Source: CAVXAE01 sp044225565 (GTDB lineage: Bacteria; Pseudomonadota; Gammaproteobacteria; Steroidobacterales; Steroidobacteraceae). From it: DNA of 33,755 nt. Below the pieces are notes generated by a model that was given only the letters and a program-made list of their open reading frames with translations, was not told the origin of the DNA and made no database searches. The stretch is taken from contig JBGAIL010000030.1 in the NCBI GenBank assembly GCA_044225565.1, forward strand, positions 1-33,755. The letters run 5' to 3'. Made by a program: the position numbers and the translations under genes. Positions 8,145 through 16,216 of this stretch are shown here, piece after piece. How positions within the stretch are numbered: position 1 is the first letter of the stretch; every line of letters starts with the position of its first letter.

Positions 8145-10490
8145 TCAGAACGACCAGCCGAGCGTGAGCCTCACCGACCGCGGCGTGCCCGGGAGCACGG
8201 CCAGGTCGTATGAGGATCCCTGGAAGTACTCCTCGTCGAGCAGGTTGTTGAAGTTCAGCTGCGCGAGCAGGTCACCACGCGCATAGGAGACGTTCGCATT
8301 GACCAGCGTGTACGCGGGAAGATGGAAAGTCTCCAGATCGTCGCCGGACTGCTTCGAATAGCGGCTGCCGCCGAGACTGAAGCCCAGCCCCGCGAGCGGC
8401 CCGCCCTGCATGGTGTACTTCATCCACAGGCTCAACGAGTGATCCGGCGCATTGACGAGCGGCGTGCCTCGCGGGATGTAGTCGGAGCGCAGGATTTCCC
8501 CGTCCAGGAAGGCATACGCGGCCACCAGTTGCAGGCCCGGCGCGAGCAGGATCTGGCTGTCGTACTCGAAGCCCCGGCTGCGCTGCTTGCCCGTGAGGAT
8601 GGAATAGCCCGGATTCTGCGGGTCGGCCGCCGCCACGTTGCGGCGCTCGAGATCGTAGAACGCGACGGTGGCGTTCACGCGATCGTCCAGCAAGGCCATC
8701 TTGAGCCCCGCTTCCAGAGAGGTGCCGCGCTGCGGATCGGCAGGCTCGCCGCCGGCGAGGCGCGTGTAGTACTGCGCGAGGAACGCTTCGGAATAGGCGG
8801 CGTACGCCATGAAGCCGGGCATGATCTCGAAGTTCAGCCCCGCGTTCTTGACGAAGGCCTGCTTGCTGCGGGTCGGAACATAGTTGTTGCCACCGCGTGC
8901 CCGCTGGCCACGGCCGCCGAAGGTGAGCGTGAGACGATCGGTGATCCTGGCGCGGTCGGTGACGTAGAGGCCGATCGTCTCGTTGAGATACGAGGAGCGG
9001 CTGGTCGCGAGCGGCGGGATCGCGAAATCATCGTAGTTCGGGTCGAACAGGTCGAACGGCATCGCATAGTACGAGTCCGGGCCGAAATCGATGGTCGAGT
9101 CCAGCGAGCCCCCGCGGCTGCGAAAGTAGTCGATGCCTGCGGTGAGGGCGTGCTGCACCATGCCGGTGCCGAAGCGCAGGTCCGCGCCGGTGTCGATGGC
9201 GTGCACCTTCCAGTCCACCTTCGACGAGTACGGATAGCGATAGATCGAGCGTTCGTCGTCCGTCATCTGCAGCGGGTAGATGATGCGGTCCCAATCCTCC
9301 TTGCGGCGCGTCGTGCGGGCGTTCTGCCGCAGCGAGAGCCACGGATTCACTTCGTGAGTCAGCTGATAGCCGAGCGAGTACTCGCGGTGGCCGATCGAGC
9401 TCGGGTCGCGCGAATCCCCGTAGTAGAGCGTGTCGGGGATTCTCCCATTGGGGTTCGGCAGCACGGTGCCGCGGGCCGGCAGCGAGAACGCGAGCTCGTT
9501 GCGATCGTCCTGGAAGTTGGTGAAGACGGTGAGCCTGGTGCGCTCGCTCGCCTCCCAGGTGAGGGACGGGGCCACGTAGTAGCGCTCGAGGCCTTCCACG
9601 AAATCGACGAAGCTGCCGTCGTGCCGGTACAGGAGCACCGCGCGGCCGTACACCTTGCCGGAATCCCCGATGGGGCCGCCGAAATCGAGCGCCGGCTGCA
9701 GGAAGCCGAAGGAGCCGGCGGTCAGCTCGAGGTCCGCGAAGGCCTGCGGCTTCGGCCGCTTGCTCACGAGGTTCACCATGCCGCTGAAGAGGTCGCCGTA
9801 GAGCGTGGAAGCCGGGCCCTTGATGACCTCGACGCGCTCGAGCCCGTAGAGCTCCGCGTTGTTGATGATGAAGTTGTCGAGCCGCAGCCCGTCGAGATAG
9901 ATGACGTCGCTCGCGAAGCCCCGGATGCGGAAGTAGTCGTAGCCGCTGTAGGCGCCGCCCGGCATCACGCCCGCCACGCTCCGCAGCGCATCGTGCAGGA
10001 ACGTCGCGCCCATGTCGGTGAGCAGTGCGGAGGAGAGGATCTGGATGTTCTGCGGAACCTCCAGCAGCGGCGCGTCGCCCTTCAGGGTGGACAGCGTCTC
10101 GTTGCGACCCCGGATGAGGATCTCTTCGATGCCGGCGGCGGCATCGCCGGTGACGTCGTTCCCGGAGGACGCGCTCGTGGCGGTCTCCACGACGATCGAA
10201 TCCGCACTGGTCACTCGATACCGCAGGCCCGTGCCCGCCAGCAATATCCGCAAGGCATCCTCCGGCTCGTACTCGCCACGCACGCCGGCCGTTTGCTTGG
10301 CGTCGACATCCTGCGGAGCAAAAAGGATCTCGAGATTGCTCTGGATCGCGAACTGCTTGAGGGCGACGGCCAGCGACTGCCCCGGTATGTCGAAATGGCG
10401 TGGCTGCGCGTGTGCAGCCCAGGAAGCCATTCCCACGAGGCAGGCGAGCATGAGCGAGCGGGCCCATCGGCCCGGAAGGAACTGCGACAT
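8145..10490 (-). CDS. STN-domain TonB-dependent siderophore receptor (cassette 2)
   Basis: A 781-residue transducing receptor. A signal peptide ends near ASWAAHAQ, followed by an STN domain (about 30-100: FDIPGQSLAVALKQFAIQSN and EDALRILLAGTGLRYRV). A TonB-box-like segment (IEEILIRGRN), the plug (about 140-260, with VPQNIQILSSALLTDMG and VEVIKGPASTLYGDLFSG) and a barrel ending GWSF follow. The ATG at 10490 is preferred over one two codons upstream (10496) because a GGGGG Shine-Dalgarno then sits six bases away. It follows fecR2 by 111 bp on the same strand, so sigma, fecR and receptor are colinear here. The 111-bp gap has room for the receptor's own promoter but no clear motif. Siderophore-type plug; ligand unknown. 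Confidence 0.93.
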   Translation of the reverse strand: MSQFLPGRWARSLMLACLVGMASWAAHAQPRHFDIPGQSLAVALKQFAIQSNLEILFAPQDVDAKQTAGVRGEYEPEDALRILLAGTGLRYRVTSADSIVVETATSASSGNDVTGDAAAGIEEILIRGRNETLSTLKGDAPLLEVPQNIQILSSALLTDMGATFLHDALRSVAGVMPGGAYSGYDYFRIRGFASDVIYLDGLRLDNFIINNAELYGLERVEVIKGPASTLYGDLFSGMVNLVSKRPKPQAFADLELTAGSFGFLQPALDFGGPIGDSGKVYGRAVLLYRHDGSFVDFVEGLERYYVAPSLTWEASERTRLTVFTNFQDDRNELAFSLPARGTVLPNPNGRIPDTLYYGDSRDPSSIGHREYSLGYQLTHEVNPWLSLRQNARTTRRKEDWDRIIYPLQMTDDERSIYRYPYSSKVDWKVHAIDTGADLRFGTGMVQHALTAGIDYFRSRGGSLDSTIDFGPDSYYAMPFDLFDPNYDDFAIPPLATSRSSYLNETIGLYVTDRARITDRLTLTFGGRGQRARGGNNYVPTRSKQAFVKNAGLNFEIMPGFMAYAAYSEAFLAQYYTRLAGGEPADPQRGTSLEAGLKMALLDDRVNATVAFYDLERRNVAAADPQNPGYSILTGKQRSRGFEYDSQILLAPGLQLVAAYAFLDGEILRSDYIPRGTPLVNAPDHSLSLWMKYTMQGGPLAGLGFSLGGSRYSKQSGDDLETFHLPAYTLVNANVSYARGDLLAQLNFNNLLDEEYFQGSSYDLAVLPGTPRSVRLTLGWSF

Positions 10491-10601
10491 CGGCATCCCC
10501 CGATCTGTACGGCTGCGGCGCTCTTTGAGCGTCTTCGGCCGTTAAGACGGAAGGGAATGCCCGCGCCACAGGGGCGGCGCGAAAAAAATCCGCGCGGGGA
10601 T

Positions 10602-11600
10602 TCAGCGCCGGACGAGCAGGACCCGGGTCTCGCTCCGGTCAGAGACCCGGACCGGGAATCTCGCTTCGAGCGCGGAGACGAAGCCGCCGATCTGCCCGGT
10701 GCGGAAAACGCCGCTCACCCGAAGGCCGGCGAGCGCCGGGTCCGCCAGGACGACCTTCGTCCGGCTGTACCGGTTGACCTCCGCCACCGCGCTGCCGAGC
10801 GGCTCATCGGAGAACAGCAGGCGCCCCTCGCTCCAGCTGGTCACCGACGTGACGTCCGCTCCCCGCACGGTCCCCTGGACGCCTCCTCGGGATGCGACGA
10901 ACTGCTGACCCGGAGACAACTCCGTTACCGGCGGATCCGTCTCTTTTGCGGCCGTCACGGCGATACGCCCTTCCACCAGCGTCACCCGCACATCGGCATC
11001 GGTGATGCGCACGTCGAACGAAGTTCCCAGCGCGACGATTCGCCGGTCTCCGGCGTAAACGACGAACGGCCGGGCCGGATCCTTCGCCACCTCGAACAGG
11101 GCCTGACCGCGGTTCAGCCGCACGGCACGCTCGGCCGCCGAATAGAGCGGGACGAGCTCGCTCTCGGTGTTGAGCGTGACGGCCGAGCCGTCGTCGAGCA
11201 TCAACGAAGAATGCTGGCCCATGCGGGTCGCGAACGTTTCCGGCCCTCCGAGCCAGGATGGGAGGCGCGACCTGGATGCGGTGAATGCCGCAATCACTGT
11301 GAGCACGACCGCGGCGGCCACGGCGGCCCCGCGCCACTGTGCTCGCCGCACGCGCTGCGCGCCAACCTGCGCCAGAATCTTATCGCGGGCGACGGCCACC
11401 CTCTGATCCGAGCCCATCGGGCCGAGCACTCCCCAGAACCGCTCGTATTCCTCATAGGCACGCGCATGCCCGGCGCCGCCCGAGAGCCATTCTTCGAAGG
11501 CGCGACGATCCTGCGCCGTCGGCGTCCCGAGACGAACGCGGGCAAACCACTCTGCCGCCGCGGCCTGCGCAGAGCCCTGCTCTTCGGCCACGCGACTCAT
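10602..11600 (-). CDS. FecR-type transmembrane anti-sigma/transducer (cassette 2)
   Basis: A 332-residue FecR protein. The N-terminal DUF4880 domain (about 10-60: AAEWFARVRLG, RRAFEEWLSGGAGHARAYEEYERFW) is cytoplasmic. A membrane segment lies at about 91-106 (GAAVAAAVVLTVIAAF). The periplasmic FecR domain (about 120-240: MGQHSSLMLDDGSAVTLNTES, GQALFEVAKDPARPF) precedes a C-terminal STN-like part (LGSAVAEVNRYSRTK). The ATG at 11600 overlaps the sigma stop by four bases; a longer open frame upstream is only the antisense-like extension through the sigma gene. It is the most divergent of the three FecR proteins here, carrying HARAYEEYERFW where the other two have HVEEFL. Confidence 0.93.
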   Translation of the reverse strand: MSRVAEEQGSAQAAAAEWFARVRLGTPTAQDRRAFEEWLSGGAGHARAYEEYERFWGVLGPMGSDQRVAVARDKILAQVGAQRVRRAQWRGAAVAAAVVLTVIAAFTASRSRLPSWLGGPETFATRMGQHSSLMLDDGSAVTLNTESELVPLYSAAERAVRLNRGQALFEVAKDPARPFVVYAGDRRIVALGTSFDVRITDADVRVTLVEGRIAVTAAKETDPPVTELSPGQQFVASRGGVQGTVRGADVTSVTSWSEGRLLFSDEPLGSAVAEVNRYSRTKVVLADPALAGLRVSGVFRTGQIGGFVSALEARFPVRVSDRSETRVLLVRR

Positions 11601-12151
11601 CCTTCCCGCTCCATGCTCTCCTTCAAATGCAGGAGAGCCTTGCTCATGTGCTTCTCGACGGCGCTCACCGAGATGCCGAGCATCCCGGCGATGTCGGCAT
11701 TCGACTTCTCCTCCCAGCGCCGCAGCACGAAGATGGCGCGCGTCTTCTGGGGAAGTCGCGCCAATGCTTCGAGCAACCGGTCGACCGATTGCCATCCGGC
11801 CAGCACCGTCTCCGGGGCGCTCAGCTCGCTGGGATGGTCTTCATCCTCGTAGGGCGTGTGGCTCTGCGAGCGGCGCGCAGCGCCATTGCGGGCATGATCG
11901 GTGAGCACGTGGGCGGCGGTCTGGAACAGATAGGGCTCGATGAGCCGCACCGAGGCGAGCCCCTGCTGCCGGGCGAGCCTCATGAAGACTTCCTGCACGA
12001 GGTCCTCGGCCTCGTTCGGTGACTTGAGGCGCTTGCGGAAATAGCTTGCCAGCGCTGTGCGATAGCGGTGCGACCATTCGGCGAGCAATCCATCCGCCGC
12101 CGCTCCGGAAGGGGGAACGCTCGCTCGCTGCGGATGGGCGGGGTTGGACAC
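11597..12151 (-). CDS. FecI-type ECF RNA polymerase sigma factor (cassette 2)
   Basis: A 184-residue ECF sigma factor. Region 2 is about residues 25-93 (SPNEAEDLVQEVFMRLAR, IEPYLFQTAAHVLTDHAR) and region 4 about 121-178 (LPQKTRAIFVLRRWEEKSNADIA then GISVSAVEKHMSKAL). The start is a GTG at 12151 with TAAGG eight bases upstream. The stop overlaps fecR2 by ATGA. It lies only 63 bp downstream of the M16 peptidase gene on the same strand, and that gap holds a short GC-rich dyad (around 12179-12195) but no obvious terminator with a T tract, so read-through from cassette 3 is possible. It should control the colinear receptor 2. Confidence 0.92.
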   Translation of the reverse strand: MSNPAHPQRASVPPSGAAADGLLAEWSHRYRTALASYFRKRLKSPNEAEDLVQEVFMRLARQQGLASVRLIEPYLFQTAAHVLTDHARNGAARRSQSHTPYEDEDHPSELSAPETVLAGWQSVDRLLEALARLPQKTRAIFVLRRWEEKSNADIAGMLGISVSAVEKHMSKALLHLKESMEREG

Positions 12152-12214
12152 GGCGCAACCTTATGCCTGCGGCGGCGCGCTGCGCAAGCGCTCGCGAAGC
12201 CCGCACGTCGCTGG

Positions 12215-14974
12215 TCAGAGCTCCCCTGCATCCAGCGTGGACACGGGACCGAGCTCGAGCGCACGGATATCCGCCTCGATGAGGCCCAGATCTCCAACGA
12301 CGACCCAAACGAGCTGCTCCGGATGCAGATCGGCCTGTGCGCCCGCCTTCATCATGCCGACGTCCAGTGCCCTATAGCGCGCCGGAAGGGTCTGCGGATG
12401 GTTCCAGGGAAGGCCGAAGCGCGCGCTCTCCGTCAAGCCGAGGAGTACGGCCTCCGAGGTCTGGAAAAGGCCGGGAATGCGGCGGGACCGCGAACGCGCC
12501 GTGCGCTCGAGCTCCTGCGCCGTCATCGGCCGCGTAGTCCCGTACTCGCGCAGCTCCCGCAGGATCTCGCGAATCGAATCGGCCGTCCTGTCGGCCTGGA
12601 CGGGCGCGTAGATCGAGAACAGCTGCGACTCCCGCGTCGGCGAGAGCGATGAGCTGACGAAATAGAGCCAGCCCTTCTCCTCGCGAAGATTCGCGTTGAG
12701 TCGGCTCGCGGTGCCTACTCCCAGCACCTCGTTCATCACTTCGAGCTCCGGTGCGCGAGGCGACGTGGGTGCGGGAACGAGATGGCCCGCCAGGATGACC
12801 GACTGCGACGCGTTCGGCTTGTCGATCAGGACGACGCGGGCTTTCCCGGGCTGCGCACGCGGGAGGGCCACTTTCGGCGGCGGGGATGTGCCGGAGGCCT
12901 TCCAGTCCGCGAAGGCTCTGGCCAGCATCGGGCGAATGTCGGCCATCCGGGCCTCGCTCACCACGAAGAGCTTCGCTCCGTCGGGACGGAGCCAGGTGCC
13001 GCGAAAGCGAGCCAGCTGCTCGCGCGACAAGCTCTCGAGACTACGCACCGTGCCCTCATGATCCGGGAAATGGACTGCACGGCTCAGGACGCGCATCGCA
13101 AGCCGTTGCGGCTGGGAATATTCCTGCTCGAGCGATGCACGGCGACGTGCGCGCAGATCTTCCAGATGCGCAGCATCGAATTCGGGATTGCGGACCACGT
13201 CGCCGAGAATGGCGAGCGACGCAGCAAGGCCCTCCCTGGGAACCGAGAGGTACAAGCCAGTGGCATGGGCGCTCGATCTGCTCGAAAGCGTTGCGCCCAG
13301 GGAGTCCAGAGTTCCTGCACGCCCCGCACCGGCACGCGCTCGCGCTTCCTCCCGCAGCATCTCGCCCGTGAATGCGGCCGTTCCTGCCGGCACGTCGATG
13401 GCGGCCTCTTCCCCGACGCCTGCAGCGAATTCCAGAGCAATTTCGACCACACGAGCCGATGGACGTCGGGCGAGAACGATCTTCATGCCGTTCGGCAACC
13501 GCGCCTCTTCGACTGCCGGAAAGACAAAAGCGGGCGCAGCACCCACGACGGGCGACGATGCCCTTCGCGCCGCAGGCGCAACGGGCGTTTCCGCATCCGA
13601 TGACGGCAGCCGCTCGAACTGGTGATGACCGGCCTTCATGGCACCCAGGGCCACGGTGCGCACATCATCGGTGGTGGCATCGGCGATCCAGCCTGAGCGC
13701 TTCGAGACAAAGCCGGGGTCATCGGCATGGAGCGCGCCGAGAGCCAGCGCCGCCGAGCGATCTTCCATTCGATAGCCCCCGAGCTTCTCCAGTCCGCGCA
13801 ATTCCCGCGCGCGCAGGCTCGCCTTAGCATTGGCGAGCTCGTCGGGAGTCGGCCCATTGGCCAGGAACTCCTCGATGGCGCAGTCCAGCACTTCGTACAG
13901 GCGCTTGCGCTCGATCGCCGGCAGCGGATCGACCGTTATGGAGAAGAAACCCGTCAATCCCAATTTCCTGTTCTCGACCGATACACTCGTTGCGACGCGC
14001 GCGTCCTCCACCAGCCTGGAGTGCAGACGAGCGCGCTCGCCGTCTCCCAGCACAGAGGCCACGATGTCCAGCAACGCCGCCTCTCGCGTCGCATAGCGCG
14101 GCGCGACCCAGGTGCGCACCATTTTCGGCGGCAAGGCCGAGTCATACATCGCATCCCAGCGAGGCTCTGCTAGCCGATCCGCCTCGGCGATCAGCGGAGT
14201 TCTGCGCGGCTGGAAGGGGAGCTCACCGAAGAACTGCTCGGCCTTCTCGCGCGCGATCCGGGCATCGATGTCTCCGGCAAGCACGAGCACCGCGTTGCCG
14301 GCTCCGTAGTACTCACGACCCCAGGCTTTCACGTCGGCCAGCGAGATCGCGCCGAGATCTTCGAATGAACCGATCACTGCATGCCCATAGGGATGACCCG
14401 CGGGAAGCGCGCACGCGAGCATCGCTGCTTCCTGACGCGTGGAGAACGCGTCTTCATTCTCGGAACGCCGCTTCTCGTTCTGCACGACGTTGCGCTGGGC
14501 TTCCAGCTTCCTTTGCGCGAGCGCGCCGGACAGGTAGCCCATGCGGTCCGATTCCAGCCACAGCACACGGTCGAGCGCGGGCGTGGGAACCGTCTCGGTG
14601 TAGAACGTGTAGTCGAAGTCCGTGACGCCGGTGGCATCCACGGTGCCGAGCTCCTTGATGGACCCGAACCATTCGTGATCGGAATGCTCCGAGCCGACGA
14701 ACATCAGGTGCTCGAACAGATGGGCGATCCCCGTCTTGCCGGGCGGCTCGTCCTTCGACCCCACGGGATACCATACCGAAACCGCGACGACGGGTATCGT
14801 GTGGTCCTCGTGCACGAGGACTCGCAATCCGTTCCGGAGCGTGAACTGCACGTAAGGCACTTCACTTTCAGCTGCCCGCGCAGTTTGCGCGACCGATGCC
14901 TCCGGCACGCCGAGCGACGCGCAGAACAGAATGCCGGCACCAGCAAGCGCCCGAAAGATGCATGCGACGCTCAT
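12215..14974 (-). CDS. Periplasmic two-domain M16 zinc metallopeptidase
   Basis: A 919-residue pitrilysin-family (M16) peptidase with a signal peptide (about 1-29, ending SVAQ). The inverted zinc motif H85-L-F-E88-H89 is intact, and a glutamate at about 167 (VVQNEKRR) is placed as the third ligand. The protein contains two M16 repeats: an active N-terminal half (about 40-470) and a second half (about 490-900, starting ARLPNGMKIVLARRPSARVV) without HxxEH. That is the usual active/inactive pairing on one chain. Such enzymes close around and cut unfolded peptides. Its ATG overlaps the stop of the upstream esterase gene by four bases (ATGA), which itself follows receptor 3 by 10 bp, so all three should be one operon. 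A role in cutting a peptide imported by receptor 3 is inferred. Confidence 0.93.
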   Translation of the reverse strand: MSVACIFRALAGAGILFCASLGVPEASVAQTARAAESEVPYVQFTLRNGLRVLVHEDHTIPVVAVSVWYPVGSKDEPPGKTGIAHLFEHLMFVGSEHSDHEWFGSIKELGTVDATGVTDFDYTFYTETVPTPALDRVLWLESDRMGYLSGALAQRKLEAQRNVVQNEKRRSENEDAFSTRQEAAMLACALPAGHPYGHAVIGSFEDLGAISLADVKAWGREYYGAGNAVLVLAGDIDARIAREKAEQFFGELPFQPRRTPLIAEADRLAEPRWDAMYDSALPPKMVRTWVAPRYATREAALLDIVASVLGDGERARLHSRLVEDARVATSVSVENRKLGLTGFFSITVDPLPAIERKRLYEVLDCAIEEFLANGPTPDELANAKASLRARELRGLEKLGGYRMEDRSAALALGALHADDPGFVSKRSGWIADATTDDVRTVALGAMKAGHHQFERLPSSDAETPVAPAARRASSPVVGAAPAFVFPAVEEARLPNGMKIVLARRPSARVVEIALEFAAGVGEEAAIDVPAGTAAFTGEMLREEARARAGAGRAGTLDSLGATLSSRSSAHATGLYLSVPREGLAASLAILGDVVRNPEFDAAHLEDLRARRRASLEQEYSQPQRLAMRVLSRAVHFPDHEGTVRSLESLSREQLARFRGTWLRPDGAKLFVVSEARMADIRPMLARAFADWKASGTSPPPKVALPRAQPGKARVVLIDKPNASQSVILAGHLVPAPTSPRAPELEVMNEVLGVGTASRLNANLREEKGWLYFVSSSLSPTRESQLFSIYAPVQADRTADSIREILRELREYGTTRPMTAQELERTARSRSRRIPGLFQTSEAVLLGLTESARFGLPWNHPQTLPARYRALDVGMMKAGAQADLHPEQLVWVVVGDLGLIEADIRALELGPVSTLDAGEL

Positions 14975-16206
14975 TGCACCACCCTCTCGCTCTTGACCAG
15001 CTTGACGTCCGGATAGGTGAGCTCGCCGGACAGGATAGGCGTGGGCCCGACGCCCCGCAGATATTTGTCGAAGAACTCCAGCGTGACGCGGTTGACGATC
15101 TCGTGAGCGAGGCGTGGATGGATGAGGCGCACGTCGGCCGGCTCGAACAGTACGAGGTCCGAGAAGTTTCCGTGCTCGGCACGCTGGATGACGAAGTCAT
15201 ACCAGTCTGCGCGCGACCTCGCGTACAGCTTCCAGGTCAGCGCATGGGCGGCGAGCTCAACTTCGTGCTCCACGGGGGTCGGCACCCGATCCATGGGTGG
15301 CGCGACACCATGCATCTGGAGAACCGGGCGAAGAGTCCCGGTCTCCGGCACGTCCGTATAGAGCCACCCGTCGAGATTGACGGCCGCCTTGATGCGGGGC
15401 TCGTCGCGGCTCGCCTGTAGTGACAAGGCTCCGCCGAAGGACCAGCCGAGCGACCCCACGCGCTGCAGATCCAGGCGCCCGTGGAAACGGCTGTCCCGAT
15501 TTTCATCGAGTGCCCTCAGCCGATCGAGCACGTAACGGATGTCCTGCACGTGCGTGCGCAGCGTGGTCTGCGCGTGCTTCGCTGCCAGCTCGTGCAGCCG
15601 ATCGACGTCGAAAGGAACTTCGGCATGCATGTCCTGGAAGAAAGTGGTGCCCACGTCGGCTGCGTAGCGCGCGCCGTCGGAAAAGCGTTCGATTCGACTG
15701 ATGTCGCCGCGGCCGATGCCGACCACCACGTAGCCGTGACTCGCAAGGAATTCCGTCTGAAACGTTCCGCTGAACGGCGGGTAGCCCGACCCGGGGTTGT
15801 AGATGAGCACCGGGAAGCGGCCGCCCGAACGAGCGACTGGCGCGCGCAGCATTGACGTCGCACGCACGGCCGCAACGTCGTCGAGCCACCGGGATTGCGC
15901 ATCGTGTGGGTAGAGCTCGCGATGCAGTACGTAGCGTGCCCGAGCCGCGCCCGGCGCATCCGTTGCCGGATACCATATCTGCACCATCAGATGTCGCTTG
16001 TCCGCCGGATCCGACGTCGTGCTCTCGTCACGGCTGGTGTCGACCCACAGCTCCTCGAACGTTCCCGTCGGGTGAGGGCCGCGAGGCTCTCCTGCGAACA
16101 CTTCTGCAGGAATGCGATAGGTCTCGCTCCCGGCGTTTCCCGTTGCGCCGTCGGCCGCAAGGATACCGATCAGGCACAACGATGACCCGACGATTCGCGA
16201 CGGCAC
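14971..16206 (-). CDS. Secreted alpha/beta hydrolase, PAF-acetylhydrolase-like
   Basis: A 411-residue alpha/beta-hydrolase. The nucleophile elbow is G254-W-S256-F-G (LGWSFGGALSL), with D279 (VNLDGW) and H345 (RAEHGNFSD) placed as the rest of the triad. An oxyanion region reads FPVLIYNPGSGYPPFS. The layout matches the platelet-activating-factor acetylhydrolase isoform II / dienelactone-hydrolase-like secreted esterases; the substrate may be an ester or amide. The start is uncertain. A GTG at 16206, 10 bp after the receptor stop, gives a short hydrophobic signal-like N-terminus (VGSSLCLIGILAADG). An in-frame ATG at 16287 lies inside the receptor gene and gives a less plausible N-terminus. It overlaps the M16 gene by ATGA. 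Confidence 0.85.
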   Translation of the reverse strand: MPSRIVGSSLCLIGILAADGATGNAGSETYRIPAEVFAGEPRGPHPTGTFEELWVDTSRDESTTSDPADKRHLMVQIWYPATDAPGAARARYVLHRELYPHDAQSRWLDDVAAVRATSMLRAPVARSGGRFPVLIYNPGSGYPPFSGTFQTEFLASHGYVVVGIGRGDISRIERFSDGARYAADVGTTFFQDMHAEVPFDVDRLHELAAKHAQTTLRTHVQDIRYVLDRLRALDENRDSRFHGRLDLQRVGSLGWSFGGALSLQASRDEPRIKAAVNLDGWLYTDVPETGTLRPVLQMHGVAPPMDRVPTPVEHEVELAAHALTWKLYARSRADWYDFVIQRAEHGNFSDLVLFEPADVRLIHPRLAHEIVNRVTLEFFDKYLRGVGPTPILSGELTYPDVKLVKSERVVQ

Positions 16207-16216
16207 CGGCGGGATC

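Noticed and set aside
8322..11852. A very long open frame (over 1,100 codons) on the plus strand opposite receptor 2 and fecR2
   Set aside because: It is antisense to two well-supported genes, Arg/Ala/Glu-rich without any domain, and typical of the stop-poor antisense frame in GC-rich DNA. Similar frames at 2285-4603 and 16682-18925 were dropped for the same reason.
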